Assembly (NCBI GenBank): GCA_937980625.1
Contig: CALJPJ010000113.1
Span: 1 to 5,189, forward strand
From: an uncultured Bdellovibrionales bacterium
Lineage (GTDB): Bacteria; Bdellovibrionota; Bdellovibrionia; Bdellovibrionales; UBA1609
Direction: 5' to 3'
DNA: 5,189 nt
Shown: piece after piece, positions 1 through 5,166 of the stretch
Layout: each line of letters opens with the position of its first letter
Numbering within the stretch: position 1 is the first letter of the stretch
Notes under the pieces: model-generated
Told to the model about the DNA's origin: nothing
Databases searched by the model: none
Seen by the model: only the letters and a program-made list of their open reading frames with translations
Position numbers and translations under genes: made by a program

Positions 1-407
1 AGGTCTGAAATTTCAGTTCCTAAATCTACAATTATGTATTTATAATAATGACTAATCGAATAAAGTTGTTTCTTAAAAATATCTGTTGATGCTGCTAAAG
101 CTTGATCTGGGCTTGTTACTGCCGGCAAAAATGATAAACCCGAACTATGTCTATTTATAAACTGCTTAATATTTTCTTCAGTCATAGCTAGCTTAGAACT
201 ACAAAGGTCATTAACACCTTTCTGTGGTCGAAGTCCTAAAATAACATTTTGATCACCACAACTGTTATTATCCAAGTCTATTAATAACGTTTGCTGACGC
301 ATTTCACGTAACATTGTTAATGACAGGTTTGCAGCAAAAACACTTTTGCCAACTCCACCCTTACCACCAACAACTGCAATTAAATTACAATTTGGATGTA
401 TAGACAA
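1..407 (-). CDS. cpaE: CpaE/TadZ-like ParA/MinD-family ATPase, N-terminal part (runs off left edge)
   Basis: Translating the minus strand from 407 gives 135 codons open to the window edge. The deviant Walker A motif GGKGGVGKS lies at residues 14-22, the A' motif LLIDLD at about 41-46, and a Walker B-like stretch YIIVDLG near 124-130. This is the ParA/MinD/CpaE P-loop ATPase fold. Known CpaE/TadZ proteins sit at the inner membrane and place the Tad machine at a pole, which fits the position just downstream of cpaC. The start is TTG (405-407): TGA at 411-413 closes the frame upstream and no ATG or GTG lies before the P-loop. AAAGGAG is placed 6 nt upstream. Only 13 residues precede the P-loop, so the N-terminal receiver or pseudo-receiver domain of classical CpaE/TadZ is absent. 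A plain MinD/ParA-like protein is possible. ATPase family is near certain; the Tad role is inferred from context. Confidence 0.85.
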   Translation of the reverse strand, partial: MSIHPNCNLIAVVGGKGGVGKSVFAANLSLTMLREMRQQTLLIDLDNNSCGDQNVILGLRPQKGVNDLCSSKLAMTEENIKQFINRHSSGLSFLPAVTSPDQALAASTDIFKKQLYSISHYYKYIIVDLGTEISD

Positions 408-413
408 CCATCA

Positions 414-420
414 CTCCTTT
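414..420 (-). promoter_or_regulatory. Ribosome binding site deciding the TTG start of the ATPase
   Basis: The minus strand reads AAAGGAG here, 6 nt before TTG at 407. An ATG at 409-411 is also downstream of this site but opens a different frame that stops after eight codons. The site and spacing therefore support the TTG start for the P-loop protein. Confidence 0.7.
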
Positions 421-494
421 CCAATAAGACTATCAATTACTTATCGACAAGATCGGCTTACTTCTATACAGGACTAAGGGCCTATTACACACGC

Positions 495-629
495 CCAATT
501 TTTTGTTTAAACTTCATGAAATGGAAATAACATCTAAAACGAGTTCGGAGCGCAGGGCGAAGCCCGAGCACCGCATGTTTGAGGTTTTAGATGTTATTTC
601 CATTTCATGAAGTTTAAACAAAAGATTGG
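495..629. repeat. Large palindromic element: perfect 40-bp arms around a GC-rich 43-nt core
   Basis: Bases 501-540 are the exact reverse complement of 584-623, 40 of 40 positions. After one mismatch (500/624) the match continues for five more pairs to 495 and 629. The arms have 9 G or C in 40, while the core at 541-583 has 28 in 43. Each arm contains two adjacent small palindromes, GTTTAAAC (505-512) and TTCATGAA (513-520). The core can fold on GGGC-GAA-GCCC at 555-565. As RNA on either strand this would form a very long, stable hairpin between cpaC and the ATPase gene. It could be a non-autonomous mobile palindrome (MITE or REP-like), an mRNA-stabilising or processing stem, or a cruciform site. 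No tail of T residues follows on either strand, so a simple intrinsic terminator is not the best reading. No flanking target-site duplication is obvious. Confidence 0.9.
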
Positions 630-630
630 C

Positions 631-650
631 TTTATTAATATTTATTAATA
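631..650. repeat. Tandem 10-bp direct repeat TTTATTAATA x2
   Basis: Two exact, adjacent copies of TTTATTAATA occupy 631-640 and 641-650, directly beside the large palindrome and downstream of the cpaC stop. Each copy contains the palindrome TATTAATA. The function is unknown. The repeat could be slippage in AT-rich spacer DNA or a trace of an insertion edge. Confidence 0.75.
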
Positions 651-681
651 CTAAACACAAGGAACTGACCTTTAAACTACG

Positions 682-2163
682 TTAATTTTTTAATCTAAAT
701 TTTCGTTTTATTTGTTCAGCGCCAGCACTTGCTGAGCTTTTTATGATTGGAGTAATAAATACCACAAACTGGCTTTGCTTTTTTTGAAAGTCCTTTGATG
801 CTAATAATGAAATAATTGGATTACTCACGCCTGGTGGAGTTTTATTATAACCTGTAGAAGTTGAGCTTGAAATCAACCCGCCAACAGCTGCACTTTGCCC
901 ACTGCGAACAATCAATGTTGTATTAATCACTTTCGAACTTATTAAAGGGCCCTGGGCAGTATAACCACTAAAGTTTTTAATATTAAAACTTGTTTGTAAT
1001 TTAATACTATCAGATCGTTCACCTAAAATTTCTGGTGTTACATTAGTACTTAAACCAGAGTCTGCAAATTCAGTTTTAGGACCATCTTTAGTTACAGTTT
1101 GATATGGAATTTGCGAAGTTGCATTTAAAACCCCTTTTTGCCCATCTTGCACAATTATACTCGCACTTTGCAATTCACGAGCATGTCCATGCTGTTTAGC
1201 CCAATTTAATTTTGGCAATAAGTTGGTAATCACACCAGTAATAGTTGTCGCTATACTACTTGGCCCGCGACTTCCTGTGGAGAATGCTAAACCGCCCTTT
1301 GGGTCTAACCCTGGAGTCCATTGAAACCTAAATCCTTTTTGATAGTCTTTATTTAACTCAACAAAATGTACCACGATTTGAACAATTTTTTTAGGTGCTG
1401 GTGCTGGTGCCGCTTTTACATTTATTAAATTTATTATTTTGTCTTTAATTGATTTTTTAGTTAACTTTACAGAGTCTGACTCTCTAGTCACTTGATCTGG
1501 TAAATAAGCTTGGGCTAATATAAAAGCACGATCTTTCTCATCTTTACTATTTGCAAAACCCTCTAATAAAAATATTCCATTAACTGCTTTTACGCTAATT
1601 TCTGGATTATTAATCGCTCTTTCCATATACCTTGCAATTTTCACTTGCGCCATTGGGCTTAACCTAACTAAAGATGAGGCCTCGCTGCCATATTGATTAA
1701 CAACGGAAAAAATTCTTGATATATCACTAGGTAAAATGACTTCACCATCGACTACTACTCGTCCATTTAAAATTTTAACCTTTATTCCCTCAATATCTCG
1801 TAATAAACCTTGAATTTCTTTTGCTGTTTTAGCTACATTTGTTTTTTTAACGTCTAATCTAAATTCATAAATTATATTACCTGTTTTTTTATCACTAATG
1901 AATAATGAACAATCATTTACTCGAGTTGGATTTATTCTCAATATTTTTTCTTTTGGGTTAAACTGTAACTTTGCACACTTTTTGTACGTACCACTGCGCC
2001 CAAACTTCACTGCAGCTTTTGGAATATTAACATCTTGGTACAAGCCAACGAACAAAGAGATATGCTTGATTGGATGTTTACGCCTTTTAGCAAATAAATC
2101 ACCTGTACCAAATATAAATACAAATGATATTAAAGCTAAAATAATATTCTTTTTGTTTACCAT
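682..2163 (-). CDS. cpaC: Tad pilus secretin CpaC/RcpA, outer-membrane channel
   Basis: This 493-aa protein forms the outer-membrane ring through which the Flp pilus leaves. Residues 1-25 are a signal peptide: MVNKK, a hydrophobic core, then LFA before KRR. Residues about 33-105 match the pilus-formation N-terminal domain of the RcpA/CpaC family, with C63 and C85 as a possible disulfide. Residues about 115-205 resemble a BON-like region. The secretin domain runs from about 258 (IVVHFVELN) to 475 (FVVFITPII). ATG at 2163 is preferred to the in-frame GTG at 2202, because the longer form puts a poor 13-residue extension before the signal peptide and overlaps cpaB; AAGGA lies 10 nt before 2163. 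The gene starts 13 nt after the cpaB stop, so the two are probably translated from one message. The usual C-terminal signature around VPxLGxxPxLG is divergent here (PPGVSNPIISLLAS). Confidence 0.93.
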   Translation of the reverse strand: MVNKKNIILALISFVFIFGTGDLFAKRRKHPIKHISLFVGLYQDVNIPKAAVKFGRSGTYKKCAKLQFNPKEKILRINPTRVNDCSLFISDKKTGNIIYEFRLDVKKTNVAKTAKEIQGLLRDIEGIKVKILNGRVVVDGEVILPSDISRIFSVVNQYGSEASSLVRLSPMAQVKIARYMERAINNPEISVKAVNGIFLLEGFANSKDEKDRAFILAQAYLPDQVTRESDSVKLTKKSIKDKIINLINVKAAPAPAPKKIVQIVVHFVELNKDYQKGFRFQWTPGLDPKGGLAFSTGSRGPSSIATTITGVITNLLPKLNWAKQHGHARELQSASIIVQDGQKGVLNATSQIPYQTVTKDGPKTEFADSGLSTNVTPEILGERSDSIKLQTSFNIKNFSGYTAQGPLISSKVINTTLIVRSGQSAAVGGLISSSTSTGYNKTPPGVSNPIISLLASKDFQKKQSQFVVFITPIIKSSASAGAEQIKRKFRLKN

Positions 2164-2176
2164 ATATATAAATTCC

Positions 2177-3073
2177 TTAATCAATATCTTCAAAAGGCCC
2201 ACTTCTTCTCTTTCGTTTCTTGATAACCTTAGGTTTTGGCTTAACTACTGCTGCCGCTGGTATTCTTGGTGTAATAAATTTTGGCTTTACAATTTTAGGT
2301 TTTCTTTTTTTAATTATATTAGTGATTGAAGTCGGACCATTTTTTCGTCTAATCTCCTGATCACTTGGGTGTCTTAAGGTATAGTAAATCGAACCCGGCG
2401 ATACATCTAATATGTAAACCAACTGCTCAGCCTCTTGTGGGCTAACTTCTACTAAGATTGTATTATAATCTGTATCTTCTCTTAAGTTATTTACTATATA
2501 GCCCTTGCCATCTTTCTCAAACAACCTTGGTAACTCGTTAATAATCTTCATACCAGTTGCTAAGACTGTAATATTTTGTAAAATAGTTTTTACTTTTTTA
2601 GTCTTATTAGGGCCAGAACCAACCGTCACTGCAACTAAAATATCTATTCTATCTCCCGGCTTTAAAAGTTTTGCTACGCCTCTGGTTGAATCAATAGGTA
2701 GTGCCATCCCACGCTTTGTCGGTGCGACCTGTGATGATGGGTTAATACCTGGGCCAGGTTGTCTGATTTTACTTTCCAAAACTTGTTCGCCAATATTAAT
2801 AGGCGCTAAAGCCACTTGACCTACAGCTATCTCAGGGTCTGTTAATGATCCTGGTTCAGAAAAATCAACTGGACGCTCTTGCACCTGCAACATCGTCTCA
2901 TCGATTGTCTGCATTTCCTGAATCTCAGTTTTAGCCACTACCACCCTCTTTTTTGCCCCAAACTTCTTAGTTAACTCTGCACTTTTTTCTTGAGTGTAAC
3001 TATATAATAAGAATACAGCAAAAATGGCTGAAGCCACAGAAATCCATAGTGTACGTGTTTCATTTTGATTCAT
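2177..3073 (-). CDS. cpaB: Tad pilus assembly protein CpaB/RcpC with a basic C-terminal tail
   Basis: The 298-aa product has one N-terminal membrane segment (about residues 9-25), followed by a periplasmic part. Residues about 43-104 form the SAF-like domain (RVVVAKTEIQEMQTID ... INIGEQVLESKI). Residues about 120-235 match the CpaB/RcpC domain (GMALPID, LKPGDRIDILVAV, TILVEVSPQEAEQL). In known Tad systems CpaB/RcpC works with the secretin, and cpaC follows directly downstream, as expected. Residues 254-290 form a strongly basic Lys/Arg/Pro tail ending in acidic FEDID, which looks like an addition to the usual core. The ATG start is preceded by only a weak site (AAGG, about 8 nt upstream) in a 60-nt gap after the preceding stop. 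CpaB family membership is secure; the tail's role is not known. Confidence 0.93.
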   Translation of the reverse strand: MNQNETRTLWISVASAIFAVFLLYSYTQEKSAELTKKFGAKKRVVVAKTEIQEMQTIDETMLQVQERPVDFSEPGSLTDPEIAVGQVALAPINIGEQVLESKIRQPGPGINPSSQVAPTKRGMALPIDSTRGVAKLLKPGDRIDILVAVTVGSGPNKTKKVKTILQNITVLATGMKIINELPRLFEKDGKGYIVNNLREDTDYNTILVEVSPQEAEQLVYILDVSPGSIYYTLRHPSDQEIRRKNGPTSITNIIKKRKPKIVKPKFITPRIPAAAVVKPKPKVIKKRKRRSGPFEDID

Positions 3074-3133
3074 AATTAACGCCTTTTTTTTGAAAATGCT
3101 CTAATTTCGATTTCATTTTAATACAAATTTCCA

Positions 3134-3724
3134 TCATTTTTCTGTACACTCCAAATCCAAACAGTATCCATAACCAATTTGTACCCAAATTGGGTTAACA
3201 CCGTTTCCGTAAGCCAAACTACTAATGCTTCTGCCTCCATTAGGTTGGGTGATTGCTGCATGTAAGGTTTTATCGTCTTTTGAAGTTTCTTTTGTCTCTT
3301 CATTAATTTGATAATCTGAAAATGAAATTGGTTGCCTTGTGGCAACAAATTGTAAACTCTCACTCGCTGAAGGATCTACCACGCCATGAAACCTAAAGCT
3401 TCGCTTCTCCTGAACATCATAAAAGTCTAAACTATTTTTATCTTGCCTGAACTTAATTAAATTACTTCTATTTCTAAAAGTTTCAAAAGCATAGGTTCGC
3501 GCTGAAATAGAGCTTAATATTGCAGAATGCACAGCCCCCCAGTACCCCATGGCATAAGTCATTAATATGACAAATACTACTAAAAGTGGAACCGTTTCCA
3601 AAACAGCCATTCCTTCTTCATTATTAATAATATTTTTTTTAGGTTTTAATATCAAAAAACACTTAAGACATTTACTTAAAATATAGAAAATTGGAAAAGC
3701 GATAATTTTAAAAAATATTAACAT
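3134..3724 (-). CDS. TadE/TadF-like minor prepilin with an unusually long leader
   Basis: The 196-aa product carries a class III prepilin signal: G38 before M39, Glu at +5 (E43), then a hydrophobic segment to about residue 62. This is what CpaA-type peptidases cleave, so the mature protein would start at M39 and be a membrane-anchored minor pilin of the TadE/TadF type. The remainder (about 65-196) is an extracytoplasmic domain without a recognised motif; C188 and C193 near the end could form a small disulfide loop. From ATG 3724 the leader is 38 residues and hydrophobic, with C19xxC22. An in-frame TTG at 3655 would leave a more usual 15-residue leader but has no clear ribosome binding site. 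The gene begins 3 nt after the previous stop, so coupled translation is likely. Assignment to TadE versus TadF is not possible by eye. Confidence 0.78.
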   Translation of the reverse strand: MLIFFKIIAFPIFYILSKCLKCFLILKPKKNIINNEEGMAVLETVPLLVVFVILMTYAMGYWGAVHSAILSSISARTYAFETFRNRSNLIKFRQDKNSLDFYDVQEKRSFRFHGVVDPSASESLQFVATRQPISFSDYQINEETKETSKDDKTLHAAITQPNGGRSISSLAYGNGVNPIWVQIGYGYCLDLECTEK

Positions 3725-3727
3725 ACC

Positions 3728-4333
3728 TCAACACCCATTATCGGCAATTAACTTGTATTCATTAAGACTATTCCGCAAACGAGGGTGATTATAAGCCTCA
3801 TAAAGCCACTGAAGCCGCTTAGAAGTAAAATTAATACAGTCCCCTAGACTAGGCTCACGTCCTAAAAAGCTATGCACTTCAGATACAAAACCTTGACCAT
3901 CGTCTCTTGTATTTGTTGAACCATAAAAAGGAATTTTAATATCTAGCATTTTAGCATTAAAGCCAACTGACACACCATAAAATGTATGTTTGTTCTCTGA
4001 CCCCGAGTTAGGTGGATACCTATCGGATCGGTCACCTATTTTTGGCTCGCCAACTACAAACCATTTTGACTTCTCAAACATTGGACTCACTGCCGGATGA
4101 GTATAAAGGTCAATAAATTTATTTTTAGCTAACTCTATGGACTCTTGCTCACTTGTGTAAGCCACAGCATACACTCGTGCTGATGAAAAGGTCATATACT
4201 GAACAATATCTACCATTGTTAAAGTCATACTTAGTGAAAATAAAATAATCATAAACCCCATAGCTAAAACTAGGGCAAAGATGTAATCAACAGAGAGAAT
4301 ACCATCTGAGTTTGATAAAATTCTATTTTTCAT
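3728..4333 (-). CDS. TadE-like minor prepilin with Asp at the +5 position
   Basis: This 201-aa protein starts MKNRILSNSDG, then a hydrophobic stretch from I12 to about residue 40, as in class III prepilins. The predicted CpaA cut is G11/I12. Residue +5 is Asp (D16), where Glu is almost universal, and +6 is Tyr (Y17). The rest is an extracytoplasmic domain of about 160 residues with W91, W176 and two cysteines, C166 and the C-terminal residue C201, which could pair. Its ATG overlaps the stop of the preceding gene in ATGA (4330-4333), so the two are probably translationally coupled. Position among prepilin-like genes, next to cpaA and upstream of cpaB, supports a TadE/TadF/TadG-type minor pilin. 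A non-processed membrane anchor is the alternative, given the Asp. Confidence 0.72.
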   Translation of the reverse strand: MKNRILSNSDGILSVDYIFALVLAMGFMIILFSLSMTLTMVDIVQYMTFSSARVYAVAYTSEQESIELAKNKFIDLYTHPAVSPMFEKSKWFVVGEPKIGDRSDRYPPNSGSENKHTFYGVSVGFNAKMLDIKIPFYGSTNTRDDGQGFVSEVHSFLGREPSLGDCINFTSKRLQWLYEAYNHPRLRNSLNEYKLIADNGC

Positions 4334-4578
4334 TCGTCTGTACTTAACCTACGCTCTAAATGCCCTGGGTGGCTGACATCACTTTCTGAGGGTGGAGACC
4401 ACACTCCATTTTGAATCATTCCGCTCAAACTATCCCAAGGGCCAGATATTACCCTTGCCAGTAGCTGATTATCTCTAAACTGTCTTGATACAGTAGTTGC
4501 AACCAAAACAAATACGGCAATTAAGAGAACTGCTTCGACCACTGTTTGGCCTTTATTATTTTTAACAACCTTTTTCAT
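4330..4578 (-). CDS. Small class III prepilin, candidate Flp-type pilin
   Basis: The 82-aa product has the leader MKKVVKNNKG, cleavage expected between G10 and Q11, Glu at +5 (E15), and a hydrophobic helix from about Q11 to T29. That is the class III prepilin signal processed by CpaA/TadV, whose gene ends 1 nt upstream (TAA at 4580-4582, ATG at 4576-4578). There is no good ribosome binding site, so reinitiation after cpaA is likely. The mature part would be 72 residues, close to Flp pilin size but with a polar C-terminal region containing W48 and W60. The Glu-Tyr pair typical of Flp pilins is Glu-Ala here, so it may be a small TadE/F-type pseudopilin instead of the main fibre subunit. The prepilin call is solid; major versus minor is open. 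Confidence 0.75.
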   Translation of the reverse strand: MKKVVKNNKGQTVVEAVLLIAVFVLVATTVSRQFRDNQLLARVISGPWDSLSGMIQNGVWSPPSESDVSHPGHLERRLSTDE

Positions 4579-4579
4579 T

Positions 4580-5089
4580 TTATATAAAACTGAACCCCAC
4601 TAATGTTACATTAGTTAACCAGCCCAACAACAAAGCCACAGTATATGGTATGGTGTGCATATTATTAAGTTCTGGCTTTTTAAAAGACAATATACTTAAA
4701 GTGTTTGATAAAAAGTTTTTTGATTGTTTTTTTAATAAAACCATAACAACACCAAGTAACAACCCCCAAAATAAAGAGTAAATAAAAGTATTAATTAAAG
4801 CAGCCACTGTCACATTAAGGCCAAATACAACTAATACTTTTAAGTCTCCGCCACCTAACATTTTAGCCATAAACATGGGAATCATAAATAAAAATGACAG
4901 AAGCGCTGTTAACAAACCATATTTAAAACTGGTAAAACCTTGTAGAAAAACAAAGTGGTTAACAATAGACAAAATAAAAAATGATATTATAAGAGGGTTA
5001 TAAACTTTTCTTCGGTAGATATCAGTGAAAACACTTACAATTAAAATTAAGCTTGGAATAATATATATTGTTTGAAATAACTTGCTAAT
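4580..5089 (-). CDS. cpaA: Prepilin peptidase CpaA/TadV, apparent ATT start
   Basis: CpaA is the inner-membrane aspartic peptidase that removes class III leaders from the Flp pilin and TadE/F proteins encoded next door. Both catalytic motifs are visible: TDIYRRKVYNP with D23, and KMLGGGDLK with D82, a spacing of 59 residues as expected. The rest is hydrophobic, with IPYTVALLLGW near the C terminus, also usual for the family; there is no N-methyltransferase domain. The frame is open from a TGA at 5096-5098 but has no ATG, GTG or TTG until TTG at 4972, which would remove D23 and the first membrane segment. ATT at 5087-5089 lies 6 nt after a strong GAGGTGA and gives 169 aa, a normal length. The start is inferred; the product call is not in doubt. 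A sequencing error at the 5' end is the alternative. Confidence 0.85.
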   Translation of the reverse strand: MSKLFQTIYIIPSLILIVSVFTDIYRRKVYNPLIISFFILSIVNHFVFLQGFTSFKYGLLTALLSFLFMIPMFMAKMLGGGDLKVLVVFGLNVTVAALINTFIYSLFWGLLLGVVMVLLKKQSKNFLSNTLSILSFKKPELNNMHTIPYTVALLLGWLTNVTLVGFSFI

Positions 5090-5118
5090 AACTACTCACC
5101 TCTTTTTAATGAGTAGTT
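5090..5118 (-). promoter_or_regulatory. Hairpin enclosing the cpaA ribosome binding site
   Basis: AACTACTCA (minus-strand 5' arm, at 5110-5118) and TGAGTAGTT (3' arm, at 5090-5098) are a perfect 9-bp inverted repeat with an 11-nt loop. GAGG of the Shine-Dalgarno site is in the loop and TGA is in the stem. The last stem base directly precedes the proposed ATT start. No T-run follows, so it is unlikely to be a terminator. A translational control element is inferred. Confidence 0.6.
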
Positions 5119-5166
5119 CTTATTCCCAGTCTTCTTCTTCGCTGTCTCGCATGAAGCTGTTGCCAA
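5092..5166 (-). CDS. Possible 24-residue leader ORF ahead of cpaA (TTG start)
   Basis: A TTG at 5164-5166 lies 8 nt after AAAGGAG (5175-5181) and opens 24 codons: MATASCETAKKKTG, then a basic end KNYSLKRGE, stopping at TAG 5092-5094. The stop falls inside the 3' arm of the hairpin at 5090-5118 and 2 nt before the proposed cpaA ATT, so a ribosome translating it would open the hairpin and could reinitiate at cpaA. It overlaps the other possible reading here, the tail of an upstream gene ending at 5120, in a different frame. No similarity is recognised. It is listed as a candidate only. Confidence 0.25.
   Translation of the reverse strand: MATASCETAKKKTGNKNYSLKRGE
5096..5102 (-). promoter_or_regulatory. 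Strong Shine-Dalgarno site for cpaA
   Basis: The minus strand reads GAGGTGA, a near-ideal match to the 16S rRNA 3' end, 6 nt before ATT at 5089. No conventional start codon lies in the right window and frame, which is why ATT is proposed. Half of the site is in the loop and half in the stem of the hairpin at 5090-5118. Confidence 0.65.

Larger units (their letters stand above)
408..681. other. Gap without a gene between cpaC and the ATPase gene
   Basis: No convincing coding frame is seen on either strand in these 274 bp. The gap holds a ribosome binding site at 414-420, a large palindromic element at 495-629 and a tandem 10-bp repeat at 631-650. No clear sigma70-type promoter is visible upstream of the ATPase gene: the best minus-strand candidates, such as TTGTCG near 450 and TATAGA near 465, match poorly. 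Neither strand has a T-run after the palindrome. It is therefore open whether the ATPase gene is read through from cpaC or has its own promoter. Confidence 0.7.

Noticed and set aside
584..619. A 36-nt stretch beginning GTTTTAGA and ending AAAC resembles the shape of a CRISPR repeat.
   Set aside because: The second copy is inverted, not direct, the match extends beyond 36 nt on the outer side, there is one pair only, and no cas gene or further spacer is present.
495..629. Intrinsic transcription terminator for cpaC.
   Set aside because: The stem is far longer than usual and neither strand has a T-run after it; termination or processing remains possible but is not shown.
2164..2202. GTG start at 2202 for the secretin.
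   Set aside because: It adds 13 residues ahead of a complete signal peptide and overlaps cpaB; ATG at 2163 has a ribosome binding site.
1898..2329. Plus-strand open frame of 143 codons.
   Set aside because: It lies opposite the well-supported cpaC and cpaB genes and its translation has no recognisable domain.
2505..2819. Plus-strand open frame of 104 codons.
   Set aside because: It is antisense to the conserved core of cpaB and looks like a shadow of that gene.
3074..3133. Possible promoter (TATTAAAAT) in the 60-nt gap before cpaB.
   Set aside because: AT-rich boxes are expected by chance here and no suitable -35 element is placed upstream.
3118..3363. Minus-strand open frame of 81 codons.
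   Set aside because: It overlaps the 196-aa prepilin gene in another frame, lacks features of its own and has no fitting ribosome binding site.
5092..5100. Programmed -1 frameshift from the mini-ORF into cpaA.
   Set aside because: No slippery heptamer is present between the cpaA-frame TGA at 5096-5098 and the mini-ORF stop; reinitiation at ATT is simpler.
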